A DNA stretch of 64,000 bases. Source: Comamonadaceae bacterium (lineage in GTDB: Bacteria > Pseudomonadota > Gammaproteobacteria > Burkholderiales > Burkholderiaceae_C). The notes beneath the pieces are model-generated. The model did no database searches, was not told the origin of the DNA, and saw nothing but the letters and a program-made list of their open reading frames with translations. Shown piece by piece: positions 34,221 through 44,355 of this stretch (positions are counted from its first letter, which is position 1; each line of letters starts with the position of its first letter). The translations under genes and the position numbers were made by a program. The stretch lies in the NCBI GenBank assembly GCA_947447355.1, contig CANFJF010000001.1:62001-126000 (forward strand). The letters are read 5' to 3'.

Positions 34221-34309
34221 GGCGATGGCTCGGTTGTAGTTTGATTCGATCAAGCGAAGATATTTAATGCTGTTGGCGGCGGGCAATGAATCGGCATAGT
34301 TGGCCTATA

Positions 34310-35542
34310 TCAGCGTCGCACGCGCGAACGTCGCTTGCGCGTCCAGATCACGATGCCGGTGACCGACAGCATGGCAACCAACACGCCCATCAGCGACATC
34401 AGAATCCGACCGGGCATTCCGAGAATCCGGCCTGAGTGCAAGGGCAGCTGCAGCTGAACGAAAACGTCGGCGGCGGTTCCCTGCCATGGCCTGTATTCGC
34501 CCAACACGCCACCATCTTTTGCATCAATGTAGAGGTTGGACAATCCCATGCCCATCGCCCCCATTTTGTTCGCAGGGTCGAAAAAAGACACGTTGTAAAA
34601 AGCGAAGTCGCCGCCGTAGTAAATACCGCCTGGCTGCGTGTCGAAGCCGCGTCGAACAGCTTCGGTGCTGGCCACTTGAATCGCTTGATCAAACCCAAGC
34701 GTCGGCTCGATGTGAGTGCCGAAGGGCGCAGGTGTTTGCGTTTCGTAAGGCCCTGGCGTGGTTTTGGAGACCAGCGACATCACGGGGTAAAACACCTCGC
34801 GGTAGAGGTTGAGCGAGAAAGAGGTGAACGCCACCACCATGATCACGCCCCAGACCCACAAGCCACCGGCGCGGTGCAAATCGAAGTTGAGCTTGTAGCC
34901 GCCAGCCTTCCAGCGCAAGAGCCATGAGGGCGTCCAGCGTTGCATCCAAGTGGAGGAATCTCGGCGCACTGGGGCGGCGTCGCTGTGAGCCCTCAAGCGG
35001 CGCGGCAGGGTGAGGTAAAAGCCCACGAAACTGTCTAGCAGCCAGACCAGTGCGACGCCGCCCATCAGCCAGTAACCCCAGCGGTCAGTGCCCCAGAAAG
35101 CAGGGATGTGAAGGCTGTAATGCACGGTGCGCAGAAAAGGCATGAGGCTGCGCCGTGACAGCGACGCGGCCAGCGAATCGCGCTGCCCGGTGATCTCTGC
35201 GGTGACCGGATCCACAAAGACATTGTTGTAGCCAAGTACGTAAGGCTGACCGGTGGCCGGATCGGTCAGCGGGCGTACCAAGAAGGAGGCTGCATGCCCT
35301 TCCTCCAAGCCAAGTGAGATGTAGCTCACTTGCACGCGCGGGTCGGCCGCCTCCACCACGGCTGCCAGCGCCAGAGGGTCGCGCAACTCGCCCCGCCCCG
35401 GTGTTGACATGATGTCGGCGTTGAGCCATTCGTCAAGTTCGTGATCCCACGAGGTTACCGCGCCGGTGAGCCCGGCGACGATCAGGAACAGGGCGACCGT
35501 GAGGCCTGCCCAGCGATGAATTAGTGTCCAAAATGCCCGCAT
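34310..35542 (-). CDS. PepSY-associated transmembrane (PepSY_TM) iron-uptake protein
   Basis: The 410-residue protein begins with the classic HRWAGLTVALFLIVAGLTGAVTSW membrane segment and has three more: LMGGVALVWLLDSFVGFYLT, WVWGVIMVVAFTSFSLNLY, and a C-terminal ILMSLMGVLVAMLSVTGIVIW. PepSY_TM proteins of this type sit beside TonB-dependent siderophore receptors and are thought to act as inner-membrane ferric-siderophore reductases. It starts 14 bases after the receptor gene, indicating one operon. Confidence 0.91.
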   Translation of the reverse strand: MRAFWTLIHRWAGLTVALFLIVAGLTGAVTSWDHELDEWLNADIMSTPGRGELRDPLALAAVVEAADPRVQVSYISLGLEEGHAASFLVRPLTDPATGQPYVLGYNNVFVDPVTAEITGQRDSLAASLSRRSLMPFLRTVHYSLHIPAFWGTDRWGYWLMGGVALVWLLDSFVGFYLTLPRRLRAHSDAAPVRRDSSTWMQRWTPSWLLRWKAGGYKLNFDLHRAGGLWVWGVIMVVAFTSFSLNLYREVFYPVMSLVSKTTPGPYETQTPAPFGTHIEPTLGFDQAIQVASTEAVRRGFDTQPGGIYYGGDFAFYNVSFFDPANKMGAMGMGLSNLYIDAKDGGVLGEYRPWQGTAADVFVQLQLPLHSGRILGMPGRILMSLMGVLVAMLSVTGIVIWTRKRRSRVRR

Positions 35543-35556
35543 CGTGTGCTTCCTTT

Positions 35557-37749
35557 TTAAAAGTCGATGGAGCCGCTGACGACCAGCGTGCGGGGTGCAC
35601 CCAGAACCAAGTAGTTAGACCCGGGGAACCCGCCTGCCGATGCCCAATAGGAGGTGTTGAGTACGTTGTCTAGACGGCCACGCAGTGTCAACAGTCGGTT
35701 GCTGCCGATGTCCATCAGGTAGCGCGCACCGAGATCCAGACGGTTCCAAGCCGGCACGACCTGTGTGTTCGCAGCATTGGCGTATTGCGATGAGGTGTGC
35801 AAAACCCGCGCATTGAGCGCCAAGCCGCGCACGCCTGCCACGTCCCATTCGGCATTCAGGTTGAGTTGTTGCCTCGGCACTCCAATGGCATCGCGTCCAT
35901 TCGTCATGGCCCCTTCCATTTGGGTTTGCTCGGCGTTGATAAGCGTGACGCCCCCAAGCAGGCGAAGGCCTTTGAGCGGTTCGCCGTAAAGTGAAAACTC
36001 AAGGCCTTGGTTACGCTGCTTGCCATTGAGACCATAGGTCTGGTTCTGCACAAAGGCGCTGGGCTGAGTGGTGGTGAAGAATGCAACGCCGCCACCCCAT
36101 TTCCCGCCGTCGAATTTGGCACCGATCTCTTTTTGCTTGGAGGCATACGGCGCAAATACCTGTCCGGCATTGGTCACTGGCTGGCTGTTGGCGGTCGTTG
36201 GTGCGACGCTGCCTTTGACCAGGCCCTCAATGTAATTGGCATACAGAGACACTTTGGGCGTTGCCTTGAACACGATGCCAGCCACGGGTGTGACTTTGGA
36301 TTTTTTATAGCTGCCGGTTTCGATGCCGTCGTAGCCGGCATAGCTGATTTGTTCGATGGTTTGGCTTCGTGCGCCTAGCGTCAGCAAGACGGTATCCTGC
36401 GCGAACGACAGCGTGTCCGCGACCGCCACGCTGGAGGTCAGCACTTCGTTGGAGAGTTGTGGGTCGCTGAGGTTGCCACCTGTGTAAAGGTTGGCCGGTG
36501 GTGCGGAAGATGCGTAGGGCGCATAGAGGTTGTTGGCAATCACCGCACCTGACATGGCGTAGGCGTTACGTTCCTCGCCGTGATAACGCGCGGCCGAAGC
36601 GCTGACGGTATGTCCGACCGAGCCGGTGCTGAACTTAGCGCGCACACCCACTTCACCCGTCGAAATATTCTCTTTGCGTTGGTTGTCAAAGCGCGATGAC
36701 AGGCTGTCACCGGCCGCATTGGTCAGGCTCAAACTTGTCAATGAATTGGACTCTTTGCTGCGGCGCTGCCCGCCTGCGGCCCAAGCGGTGACGTCGTCGT
36801 TGATGTCAAACTCGGCGCGCAGGGTGGCAAAGGTGTCTTGCTCACTTGTATAGGTCCAAGGCTGCGCAAAATTGCGCTTGGCATCCGGAGCGGTTGGAAT
36901 CGGCAGGCTTGACGATGGCGTCACGCTGGGCTGGAGTTCTGTCCCCTTGTGGTCTTGATAGCCCACATCGGCGGAGATTCGAACATTGCGGCTGTGCCAA
37001 TCCAAGCCTAAGCTCAGTGCGCTGAGTTCCTTATTTTCTCGGTCGATACCCGTGCCGCCGTCGCGTCGAGCCGCATTGAGGCGGATGCCCGTACTTTGAT
37101 CGGGGCCGAAACGCCGAGCGATGTCGGTGGACAAGGATGTTTGCCCGCCGGACTGCAAGCCGAACCCGACTCGGCTCAATGGCTCATTCGGTGCTCGCTT
37201 CGGCAGGAGGTTGATGGCGCCACCGATGCCGCTGCCGCCGGGCGCCGCACCATTCAGAAAAGCGCTGGCCCCGCGGAACACCTCGACCCTTTCAAAGAAC
37301 TCAGCAGCGATGTACTGGCGTGGCAGCATGCCGTAAAGCCCGTTGTAAGACACATCGTCGGAGTACACCGGCAAACCACGAACAATGTAAACCTCTTGGA
37401 AGTTTCCAAAGCCACGTGCTTGTCGTACAGATGGGTCATTGCGCAGCACGTCTGCGACGCTTTGGGCTTGTTGGTCTTGGATCAGTTCGCTGGTGTAGCT
37501 TGTGCTTGAAAACGGCGTGTCCATGATGTCCTGGTTGCCCAGAATGCCGATACGACCACCCCGTGCTACTTGGCCGCCCACAAAAGGTTTGGTCAGACCT
37601 TCAGTAGATGCATCGGCGCTGACAGTCACCGTTTCTAGTGTGGTCACCGTGGTCTCTGTGGCGACTGATTTTTGTGCGTGTGCAAACGGAATCCAGAGCC
37701 CAAGCACAGCGGCGGCGACAGGAGTGAAAGGAAAACGGGAAATCATCAT
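35557..37749 (-). CDS. TonB-dependent siderophore receptor
   Basis: The 730-residue outer-membrane protein has a signal peptide (MMISRFPFTPVAAAVLGLW, cleavage near AHAQ), a plug domain with QAQSVADVLRNDPSVRQARGFGNFQE, and a 22-strand barrel ending in VVSGSIDF, the terminal phenylalanine recognised by the Bam machinery. The FNGAAPGGSGIGGAINLLPKR segment is typical of siderophore receptors. The flanking PepSY, Bfd and piuC remnant suggest a catecholate-type siderophore. It is the first gene of the operon; a Fur-like site lies just upstream. Confidence 0.93.
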   Translation of the reverse strand: MMISRFPFTPVAAAVLGLWIPFAHAQKSVATETTVTTLETVTVSADASTEGLTKPFVGGQVARGGRIGILGNQDIMDTPFSSTSYTSELIQDQQAQSVADVLRNDPSVRQARGFGNFQEVYIVRGLPVYSDDVSYNGLYGMLPRQYIAAEFFERVEVFRGASAFLNGAAPGGSGIGGAINLLPKRAPNEPLSRVGFGLQSGGQTSLSTDIARRFGPDQSTGIRLNAARRDGGTGIDRENKELSALSLGLDWHSRNVRISADVGYQDHKGTELQPSVTPSSSLPIPTAPDAKRNFAQPWTYTSEQDTFATLRAEFDINDDVTAWAAGGQRRSKESNSLTSLSLTNAAGDSLSSRFDNQRKENISTGEVGVRAKFSTGSVGHTVSASAARYHGEERNAYAMSGAVIANNLYAPYASSAPPANLYTGGNLSDPQLSNEVLTSSVAVADTLSFAQDTVLLTLGARSQTIEQISYAGYDGIETGSYKKSKVTPVAGIVFKATPKVSLYANYIEGLVKGSVAPTTANSQPVTNAGQVFAPYASKQKEIGAKFDGGKWGGGVAFFTTTQPSAFVQNQTYGLNGKQRNQGLEFSLYGEPLKGLRLLGGVTLINAEQTQMEGAMTNGRDAIGVPRQQLNLNAEWDVAGVRGLALNARVLHTSSQYANAANTQVVPAWNRLDLGARYLMDIGSNRLLTLRGRLDNVLNTSYWASAGGFPGSNYLVLGAPRTLVVSGSIDF

Positions 37750-37768
37750 GGTATCTATTTCAAATCTA

Positions 37769-37790
37769 AATGAGAGTGACTCGTATTATC
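37769..37790. promoter_or_regulatory. Putative Fur box upstream of the siderophore receptor
   Basis: AATGAGAGTGACTCGTATTATC, written here only as its two halves AATGAGAGTGA and CTCGTATTATC, resembles Burkholderiales Fur sites of the type TGAGAATNATTCTTATT, with about three mismatches. It lies 20-41 bases before the receptor start at 37749, where repressor binding would block transcription under iron sufficiency. The match is fair, not perfect. Confidence 0.5.
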
Positions 37791-37864
37791 ATCTAATCAG
37801 AAAGTTTAGTCGGATTAAAAAAACTTTGTTTGAAACGTCATTCAGCCACTGGCGTGTGACCCAT

Positions 37865-37886
37865 AAAAAAAGGGCCCTTAGGCCCT
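37865..37886 (-). terminator. Intrinsic terminator after the bacterioferritin gene
   Basis: On the minus strand AGGGCC-TAAG-GGCCCT is followed by a run of T (the plus-strand AAAAAA at 37865-37870). It is 48 bases after the bacterioferritin stop at 37934 and separates that gene from the iron-uptake operon. Confidence 0.8.
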
Positions 37887-37933
37887 ATAACAGTGTTGTG
37901 CGTCGCCCGCAGGCGCCACAGAAGGAAGGTTTC

Positions 37934-38395
37934 TCAGCTGAGTTCGCCCATTTGGCTCTGCAGGTAGTTTTGGATTCCCACTTTGCCCAGCAACTCAATT
38001 TGAGTCTCCAAAAAATCAATGTGCTCTTCGGTGTCGTCTAGGATCATTTGCAGCAAGTCGCGGGAGACGTAATCACGCACCGATTCGCAGTGGGCAATGC
38101 CGTCCTTGACGGTGATCTGCGCCGCACTTTCCAGTTTCAGATCGCAATTCAAAACTTCAGGCACGTCCTCTCCGATCATCAACTTGCCCAGATCTTGCAC
38201 ATTAGGCAGGCCGTCCAGCATGAAGATGCGGTCCATCAGCTTGTCTGCGTGCTTCATCTCGCCGATGGATTCTTCATATTCCTTCTTGGCCAGCTTGTCC
38301 AAACCCCAGTGCTTGTACATGCGGTAGTGCAGGAAGTACTGGTTGATAGCGGTCAGTTCATTTTTAAGCTGAGCCTGCAGGAACGCAATGACTTG
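37934..38395 (-). CDS. bfr: Bacterioferritin with no recognisable start codon
   Basis: The track ORF starts at an internal ATG (38320, MYKHWGLDKL), but the same frame reads upstream as QVIAFLQAQLKNELTAINQY, the normal first helix with the ferroxidase glutamate. Bfr proteins usually begin with about six residues before VI. Here that stretch and the whole open frame back to a TAA at 38434 contain no ATG, GTG or TTG. A good ribosome-binding site (AAGGAG) lies about 40 bases upstream of the Q codon, but the TTG near it is in another frame. The heme-ligand EMKHAD region and the C-terminal DDTEEHIDFLE are intact. Either a frameshift/sequence error or a non-canonical start is involved. Confidence 0.8.
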   Translation of the reverse strand, partial: QVIAFLQAQLKNELTAINQYFLHYRMYKHWGLDKLAKKEYEESIGEMKHADKLMDRIFMLDGLPNVQDLGKLMIGEDVPEVLNCDLKLESAAQITVKDGIAHCESVRDYVSRDLLQMILDDTEEHIDFLETQIELLGKVGIQNYLQSQMGELS

Positions 38396-38472
38396 TGCTG
38401 ACCGCCGCGAGGCAAGGCAAGGAGATTCTCCTTAACCCTTCTCGCGGCAGGACACAGGACTCAACTCAAGGC

Positions 38473-40044
38473 TCAGGCTGCCGGCGCCGAAGTCCGGATC
38501 AGGTGATCAAAAGCGCCCAGCGCTGCCTTGGCACCGTCGCCGGCGGCAATGATGATTTGCTTGAACGGCACGGTGGTGGCGTCACCCGCTGCGAAGACGC
38601 CCGGCACCGAGGTTTGCCCCTTGGCATCGACCACAATTTCGCCGTGCTTGGACAACTCGACCACGCCCTTCAGCCAGTCGGTGTTCGGCACCAGACCGAT
38701 CTGGATGAACACGCCATCCAGTGCGACCGTGTGGAGCTCGTTGCTGGCGCGGTCTTTGTAGACCAGACCGTTGACGGTTTGGTCTCCGGTGATCTCCGTG
38801 GTTTGCGCGTTGGTGAGCACTGTCACGTTTTGCAAGCTGTGGAGCTTGCGTTGCAGCACGGCATCTGCGCGCAATGCCTTGTCAAACTCAATCAGCGTCA
38901 CATGGCCAACCACGCCAGCCAGATCAATCGCCGCTTCAACGCCAGAGTTACCCCCGCCGACCACAGCCACGTGCTTGCCTTTGAAGAGCGGGCCGTCGCA
39001 ATGCGGGCAGTACGCCACGCCCTTGTTTTTGAATTCGGCTTCGCCGGGTACGTTGATGTTGCGCCAGCGTGCGCCGGTCGAGATGATGATCGCTTTGCTC
39101 TTTAACGAGGCGCCACTGTCGAGCTGAATTTCGATCAAATCTTTGCCTGGGCCACTGTTCGGAATCAGCGCCTTGGCGCGTTGCATGTTCATGATGTCAA
39201 CGTCATAGGCGCGGACATGCTCTTCAAGCGCCAGCGCGAACTTCGGTCCTTCGGTTTCCTTGATGGAAATGAAGTTTTCAATGCCAAGTGTGTCGAGCGT
39301 TTGACCGCCAAATTTCTCTGACGCGATGCCGGTGCGAATGCCCTTGCGTGCGGCATACACCGCAGCGGCTGCGCCGGCTGGGCCGCCGCCAATGATCAGC
39401 ACGTCAAAAGGTGCTTTGGCAGCAATTTTGGTGGCTTCGCGTTCGACGGCGCTGGTGTCGATTTTGGCGAGAATTTCTTCCAGGCTGGTGCGACCTTGGC
39501 TGAACTCGGTGCCGTTCAAAAAGACGGTGGGCACAGCCATGATCTGGCGCGCTTTGACTTCGTCTTGAAACAAGCTGCCGTCGATCATGGTGGTGCGAAT
39601 GTGTGGGTTTTGTACGGCCATCAGATTCAATGCCTGAACCACATCGGGGCAGCTGTGGCAGCTCAGCGAGACGTAAATTTCAAATTCAAAGTCGCCATCC
39701 AGCGCTCGAATTTGTTGTAGCACTACTTCATCGACTTTGGGCGGGTAGCCGCCGATCTGCAATAACGCCAAGATCAGCGAGGTGAATTCGTGGCCCATGG
39801 GCAGTCCGGCAAAGCGCGGACCGTGGTTTTCGCTAGGGCGGTTGATTGAAAACGATGGCTTGCGTAAGTTGTCGTCGCGGCTTTCCGTGACAGTGACCAA
39901 GGCCGAGGAATCTGTGATGTCTTTCAGCAGCGACTGCAGCTCAACCGAGGCCTTGCTGTCGTCGAGCGAGGCGACGATCTCGATCGGCTGCGTGGCGCGG
40001 TCGAGGTAACTCTTGAGTTGGGCTTTGGTGGCAGCGTCGAGCAT
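38473..40044 (-). CDS. ahpF: Alkyl hydroperoxide reductase subunit F
   Basis: The 523-residue flavoprotein has an N-terminal double-thioredoxin fold with the redox pair C129-x2-C132 ([11 protein letters not shown]), an FAD domain starting [19 protein letters not shown] (about residue 215), the second redox pair CPHCDG (about 345) and NAD-binding [17 protein letters not shown]. It passes electrons from NADH to AhpC. It lies downstream of ahpC, separated by an intrinsic terminator, so its level may depend on readthrough or its own promoter. Confidence 0.96.
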   Translation of the reverse strand: MLDAATKAQLKSYLDRATQPIEIVASLDDSKASVELQSLLKDITDSSALVTVTESRDDNLRKPSFSINRPSENHGPRFAGLPMGHEFTSLILALLQIGGYPPKVDEVVLQQIRALDGDFEFEIYVSLSCHSCPDVVQALNLMAVQNPHIRTTMIDGSLFQDEVKARQIMAVPTVFLNGTEFSQGRTSLEEILAKIDTSAVEREATKIAAKAPFDVLIIGGGPAGAAAAVYAARKGIRTGIASEKFGGQTLDTLGIENFISIKETEGPKFALALEEHVRAYDVDIMNMQRAKALIPNSGPGKDLIEIQLDSGASLKSKAIIISTGARWRNINVPGEAEFKNKGVAYCPHCDGPLFKGKHVAVVGGGNSGVEAAIDLAGVVGHVTLIEFDKALRADAVLQRKLHSLQNVTVLTNAQTTEITGDQTVNGLVYKDRASNELHTVALDGVFIQIGLVPNTDWLKGVVELSKHGEIVVDAKGQTSVPGVFAAGDATTVPFKQIIIAAGDGAKAALGAFDHLIRTSAPAA

Positions 40045-40106
40045 GAAGACTCACTTTGAAAAATAGGGAAACGGGGGAGCTGATGGTGCTGGGCAGGCCA
40101 GCGCCA

Positions 40107-40137
40107 ATAAAAAAGCCCGGACGCAAGCGCCCGGGCT
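40107..40137 (-). terminator. Intrinsic terminator/attenuator between ahpC and ahpF
   Basis: On the minus strand AGCCCGG (40137-40131) pairs with CCGGGCT (40120-40114) around a GC-rich loop and is followed by TTTTTTA. It lies 17 bases after the ahpC stop and about 60 before ahpF, so most transcripts would end after ahpC. Confidence 0.8.
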
Positions 40138-40153
40138 GGGCGCACAGAGGAGC

Positions 40154-40726
40154 TTAGATCTTGCCGACGAGGTCAAAAGAAGGCTTCAGGGTTTCAGCGC
40201 CCTCAGTCCATTTGGCTGGGCAGACTTCACCTGGATGGGCTGCAACGTATTGCGCAGCTTTGACGCGGCGCAGCAATTCAGCAGCGTCACGGCCGATACC
40301 GTTGTCGTGCACTTCGATGGTCTTGATCTTGCCGGCAGGGTCGATCACGAAAGTGCCGCGGTAAGCCAGACCAGCGTCTTCACCTTCTTCGATCATCACT
40401 TCGAAGGCGCGGGCCAGTTGGCCGCTTGGGTCGCCGATCATCGGGTAGGTGATCTTGCCGATGGTGTCCGATGTGTCGTGCCAAGCTTTGTGGGTGAAAT
40501 GGGTGTCGGTGGACACGCTGTAGACCTCGACGCCCATTTTCTGGAATTCAGCGTAATGGTCGGCCAAGTCGCCGAGTTCGGTTGGGCAGACGAAGGTGAA
40601 GTCAGCCGGGTAGAACACCACGACAGACCATTTGCCTTTGAAGTTGTCATTGCTGACAGGGATAAATTTGCCGTTGTGGTAAGCAGTTGCTTTGAATGGA
40701 ACGATTTCAGTATTGATTAAGGACAT
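40154..40726 (-). CDS. ahpC: Alkyl hydroperoxide reductase subunit C (2-Cys peroxiredoxin)
   Basis: The 190-residue protein has the peroxidatic cysteine at C47 ([18 protein letters not shown]) and the resolving cysteine in [10 protein letters not shown] near residue 168. It reduces peroxides and is recycled by AhpF, which is encoded next. A near-perfect OxyR-type operator lies 72-108 bases upstream of the ATG, so induction by peroxide is likely. Length and motifs are standard for the AhpC subfamily. Confidence 0.97.
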   Translation of the reverse strand: MSLINTEIVPFKATAYHNGKFIPVSNDNFKGKWSVVVFYPADFTFVCPTELGDLADHYAEFQKMGVEVYSVSTDTHFTHKAWHDTSDTIGKITYPMIGDPSGQLARAFEVMIEEGEDAGLAYRGTFVIDPAGKIKTIEVHDNGIGRDAAELLRRVKAAQYVAAHPGEVCPAKWTEGAETLKPSFDLVGKI

Positions 40727-40797
40727 GATTGGCTTTTGGAAGGTTGCTATCGAAATTCGACAGTCAATAGTTTAACTTCATAAGCTGATGAATTTCA

Positions 40798-40834
40798 ATA
40801 GATTATTGCTATTTAAAGGGTTAACCCTCTCTAT
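40798..40834. promoter_or_regulatory. OxyR-type operator upstream of ahpC
   Basis: Four tetrads at the OxyR spacing are present: ATAG (40798), CTAT (40809), GTTA (40820, consensus ATAG) and CTAT (40831), each separated by seven bases. Three of four match exactly. The 12-bp palindrome AGGGTTAACCCT lies inside the second half. Position upstream of ahpC fits the known OxyR target gene. Confidence 0.72.
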
Positions 40835-40911
40835 TGAACGCCTGGGCAACGCGTGCCTACCGCCCGTTTCCGCTTTAACTGTTGTCAGTTTCAAACGCTT
40901 CATGCGCTTTC

Positions 40912-41733
40912 TCAATACCCTAGCCGCTCAGGCCTGACCTCTTGCAAGATCGTCGTGGCGATCTCTTCGATGGATTTGGTGGTGGTCGACAACCAGCGAA
41001 TACCTTCGCGCCGCATCATTGCTTCAGCTTCATGAATTTCATGGTTGCAGTTGGCCACGCTCGAATAAGTTGAATTCGGTCGGCGTTCGTTTCGGATTTG
41101 GCTCAGTCGCTCAGGCGCGATCGTCAGGCCAAAGATTTTTTTACGGTGTGGCACCAGCGCTGGGGGTAATTGGCGGCGCTCAAAATCTTCTGGAATCAAG
41201 GGGTAGTTCGAGGCTTTGACACCGAACTGCATCGCCAAATACAGCGAAGTCGGCGTTTTTCCGCTACGGCTCACGCCCACCAGAATCACATCTGAGCCCG
41301 CTAAGTCCCGGTTGCTCTGTCCATCGTCATGCGCCAATGAAAAGTTAATCGCTTCAATACGCTCGTCGTAAGCTTTGCTTTTGGACGCGTCTGAAAACCG
41401 TCCGACGCGGTGGTTCGACTTCAGCCCCAGTTCGCGTTCCAGCGGCGAGACGAACATGCCAAACATGTCCAGCAGCATGCCGTTGCAATGCGCTTTGATG
41501 ACCGACAGAATTTCCATATTCACCAAGGTGGTGAAGACGATGGGGCGGACGCCTTCTAATTCACCGGTGTGGTTGATTTGACGGACGGCCTGATGCGCCT
41601 TGTCCACGCTGTCAATGAACGGCAAACGCACATGACGCGGGTTGATTTCGAACTGGGCCAGAATCGCGTTGCCGAAGGTCTCGGCTGTGATGCCAGTGCC
41701 GTCAGAGATAAAAAATACGGTTCGATTGGCCAT
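40912..41733 (-). CDS. ppsR: Phosphoenolpyruvate synthase regulatory protein (bifunctional kinase/pyrophosphorylase)
   Basis: The ATG at 41733 ([21 protein letters not shown]) is the canonical start of the PSRP/DUF299 family; the track start at 41904 is too early. The 273-residue protein carries the P-loop-like [19 protein letters not shown]. It inactivates PEP synthase by ADP-dependent phosphorylation and reactivates it by Pi-dependent pyrophosphorolysis. It is transcribed divergently from its target ppsA, the usual arrangement. Confidence 0.95.
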   Translation of the reverse strand: MANRTVFFISDGTGITAETFGNAILAQFEINPRHVRLPFIDSVDKAHQAVRQINHTGELEGVRPIVFTTLVNMEILSVIKAHCNGMLLDMFGMFVSPLERELGLKSNHRVGRFSDASKSKAYDERIEAINFSLAHDDGQSNRDLAGSDVILVGVSRSGKTPTSLYLAMQFGVKASNYPLIPEDFERRQLPPALVPHRKKIFGLTIAPERLSQIRNERRPNSTYSSVANCNHEIHEAEAMMRREGIRWLSTTTKSIEEIATTILQEVRPERLGY

Positions 41734-41933
41734 GGGTGGGTCTTTGGTCGGTCTTGGGATGTGTTTTGAAGGGCGTCGTTTGAGGGGCCACTGAAAATTC
41801 AGCGGCCATCTACAATTGCCGCTAATTATCCAGACTCTGTCGCCATGCACCGCAACAACTCTTTCAAACAACAACAAGGTTGGCTGCCGTCCATGGAGGC
41901 TCACATGTTTTTAAAACCTCCCGGAGTATTTAA

Positions 41934-44333
41934 ATGTCCAACTTGTTTGAGGCGACCGCCCTGGTCGTACCGTTCGAAAACCTGAGGATGACCGACGTCG
42001 ACTCGGTCGGCGGTAAAAACGCCAGCCTTGGCGAAATGATTTCCCAACTGCCTACCGGCCCGAAAGGCGTTCGTGTTCCGACGGGCTTTGCCACCACTGC
42101 CCATGCTTTTCGCGTTTTTCTCGCGCATGCTGGCTTAGACAAAAAGATCAACGGCGTGCTTGACACGCTCGACACCGAAGATGTGCGAGCGCTCGCCGCA
42201 GCCGGCGCACAGATTCGCGCGATGGTCGAAGCTCAGCCTTTTCCGGCTGACTTTGAGGCCGCTATTCGCCAAAGTTTCGCTGCGTTGAGCGCTGGTAACC
42301 CTCAGGCCAGCTTTGCGGTGCGTTCTTCCGCTACCGCTGAAGACTTGCCCGACGCGTCTTTTGCCGGTCAGCAGGAAACCTTTTTGAACGTGGTGGGCGT
42401 CGAGGACGTGCTACACAAGATGAAAGAAGTGTTTGCCTCCTTGTACAACGACCGCGCTATCAGTTACCGCGTGCACAAGGGCTTTGCACACGCCGATGTG
42501 GCCCTCTCTGCCGGCGTTCAGCGCATGGTGCGCAGCGACTTGGGTGCTGCCGGCGTCATGTTCACCATCGACACCGAAAGCGGTTTTGAAGACGTGGTCT
42601 TCATCACCTCCAGCTATGGTTTGGGTGAAACAGTGGTGCAGGGCGCCGTCAATCCTGACGAGTTTTATGTGCACAAGCCGATGCTGCGGGCCGGTAACCG
42701 CGCGGTGATCCGCCGCAACCTGGGCTCCAAGTTGTTGCAGATGGAATTCACCAGCGCCGACGAGAAAAAAGCCACCGGTCAGTTGGTTAAAACGACTGAT
42801 GTGCCGGTCGAGTTGCGCAACCGTTTCTCGCTGACAGATGACGACGTTGAGCAACTTGCCCGTTACGCCTTGATCATCGAAGCCCATTACGGCCGCGCCA
42901 TGGATGTGGAGTGGGGCAAGGACGGCACCGACGGCGAAATTTATATTTTGCAGGCCCGTCCGGAAACCGTCAAAAGCCAGTCCAAGGGCAAGCCTGAGCA
43001 GCGCTACAAACTCAAAGCCACTGGTACCGTGCTGACAGAAGGTCGCGCAATTGGCCAAAAAATCGGCACTGGCCCTGTGCGCATCGTGCGGCACATCAGC
43101 GAAATGGACCAAGTTCAAGCGGGTGACGTGCTGGTGACGGACATGACCGACCCGAACTGGGAACCGGTGATGAAGCGCGCTTCCGCCATCGTCACCAACC
43201 GCGGTGGACGGACTTGCCACGCGGCGATCATTGCGCGCGAGTTGGGTATTCCGGCGGTGGTCGGCTGTGGCGATGCGACCGAGTTGCTGAAAGACGGCAT
43301 GCTGGTGACCGTGAGTTGCGCTGAAGGCGACACCGGCAATATTTACGACGGCCTGCTCGAGACCGAGGTCACTGAAGTCATCCGCGGCGAGATGCCGCCG
43401 ATTGACGTCAAGATCACGATGAACATTGGCAATCCGCAACTGGCGTTTGACTTCTGCCAGATTCCGAACCACGGTGTTGGCCTGGCGCGGCTGGAGTTCA
43501 TCATCAACAACAACATTGGCGTGCACCCGAAAGCCATTTTGGACTACCCGAATGTCGATGCCGACTTGAAAAAGGCTGTTGAGAGCGTGGCCCGCGGCCA
43601 TGCCTCACCGCGCGCTTTTTACGTCGACAAAGTGACCGAAGGCATCGCCACCATTGGCGCGGCTTTCTGGCCAAAACCTGTCATCGTGCGTCTGTCGGAC
43701 TTCAAGTCCAACGAATACCGCAAGCTGATCGGCGGCTCCCGTTACGAGCCTGAGGAAGAGAACCCAATGCTGGGTTTCCGCGGTGCAGCGCGTTACCTGA
43801 GCGCCGACTTTGCCGGTGCTTTTGCCATGGAGTGCGAGGCTTTCAAGCGCGTGCGCAACGAGATGGGTCTGGTCAACGTCGAAGTCATGGTGCCCTTCGT
43901 GCGCACACTCGGGCAGGCCCAGGCCGTCATCGAGTTGCTCGGTCAGCATGGGCTCAAGCGCGGCGAAAACGGCTTGCGCATCATCATGATGTGCGAGGTC
44001 CCGAGCAACGCCGTGTTGGCCGATGAGTTCTTAGAGTACTTTGACGGATTTTCAATCGGTTCTAACGACTTGACGCAGCTGACGCTGGGTCTTGACCGGG
44101 ATTCCGGCCTTGAAATTCTGGCCAAAGACTTCGACGAGCGTGACCCTGCGGTCAAAGCCCTGTTGAGTCTGGCCATCAAAGCTTGCCTGCGCCAAGGCAA
44201 ATATGTCGGTATCTGTGGCCAAGGCCCCAGCGATCACCCTGACTTTGCGCAGTGGCTGAAAGAGCAGGGCATTGGCTCGATGTCCTTGAACCCGGACACG
44301 GTCATCGACACTTGGAAAAAGCTCGCCGGCTGA
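41934..44333 (+). CDS. ppsA: Phosphoenolpyruvate synthase (pyruvate, water dikinase)
   Basis: The 799-residue enzyme has an N-terminal ATP-grasp domain ([38 protein letters not shown] in outline), a phosphohistidine domain with [21 protein letters not shown] holding the catalytic histidine, and a C-terminal PEP-binding barrel ([28 protein letters not shown] in outline). It converts pyruvate, ATP and water to PEP, AMP and phosphate for gluconeogenesis. A CCGGAG ribosome-binding site precedes the ATG; the leader can fold GGAGG (41895) with CCTCC (41917). Its regulator ppsR lies divergently upstream. Confidence 0.97.
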   Translation: MSNLFEATALVVPFENLRMTDVDSVGGKNASLGEMISQLPTGPKGVRVPTGFATTAHAFRVFLAHAGLDKKINGVLDTLDTEDVRALAAAGAQIRAMVEAQPFPADFEAAIRQSFAALSAGNPQASFAVRSSATAEDLPDASFAGQQETFLNVVGVEDVLHKMKEVFASLYNDRAISYRVHKGFAHADVALSAGVQRMVRSDLGAAGVMFTIDTESGFEDVVFITSSYGLGETVVQGAVNPDEFYVHKPMLRAGNRAVIRRNLGSKLLQMEFTSADEKKATGQLVKTTDVPVELRNRFSLTDDDVEQLARYALIIEAHYGRAMDVEWGKDGTDGEIYILQARPETVKSQSKGKPEQRYKLKATGTVLTEGRAIGQKIGTGPVRIVRHISEMDQVQAGDVLVTDMTDPNWEPVMKRASAIVTNRGGRTCHAAIIARELGIPAVVGCGDATELLKDGMLVTVSCAEGDTGNIYDGLLETEVTEVIRGEMPPIDVKITMNIGNPQLAFDFCQIPNHGVGLARLEFIINNNIGVHPKAILDYPNVDADLKKAVESVARGHASPRAFYVDKVTEGIATIGAAFWPKPVIVRLSDFKSNEYRKLIGGSRYEPEEENPMLGFRGAARYLSADFAGAFAMECEAFKRVRNEMGLVNVEVMVPFVRTLGQAQAVIELLGQHGLKRGENGLRIIMMCEVPSNAVLADEFLEYFDGFSIGSNDLTQLTLGLDRDSGLEILAKDFDERDPAVKALLSLAIKACLRQGKYVGICGQGPSDHPDFAQWLKEQGIGSMSLNPDTVIDTWKKLAG

Positions 44334-44355
44334 CCGGCTGCCGGACTGCTCTTCA

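Noticed and set aside
40817-40828. AGGGTTAACCCT palindrome considered as an independent operator
   Set aside because: It lies wholly inside the OxyR-type tetrad array, so no separate site is needed to explain it.
41895-41921. GGAGG...CCTCC hairpin in the ppsA leader considered as a riboswitch
   Set aside because: Only a 5-bp stem with a long loop and no known riboswitch features; noted in the ppsA entry only.
42411-43601. 396-residue minus-strand ORF inside ppsA
   Set aside because: It is antisense to ppsA and its composition is histidine- and valine-rich without recognisable motifs.
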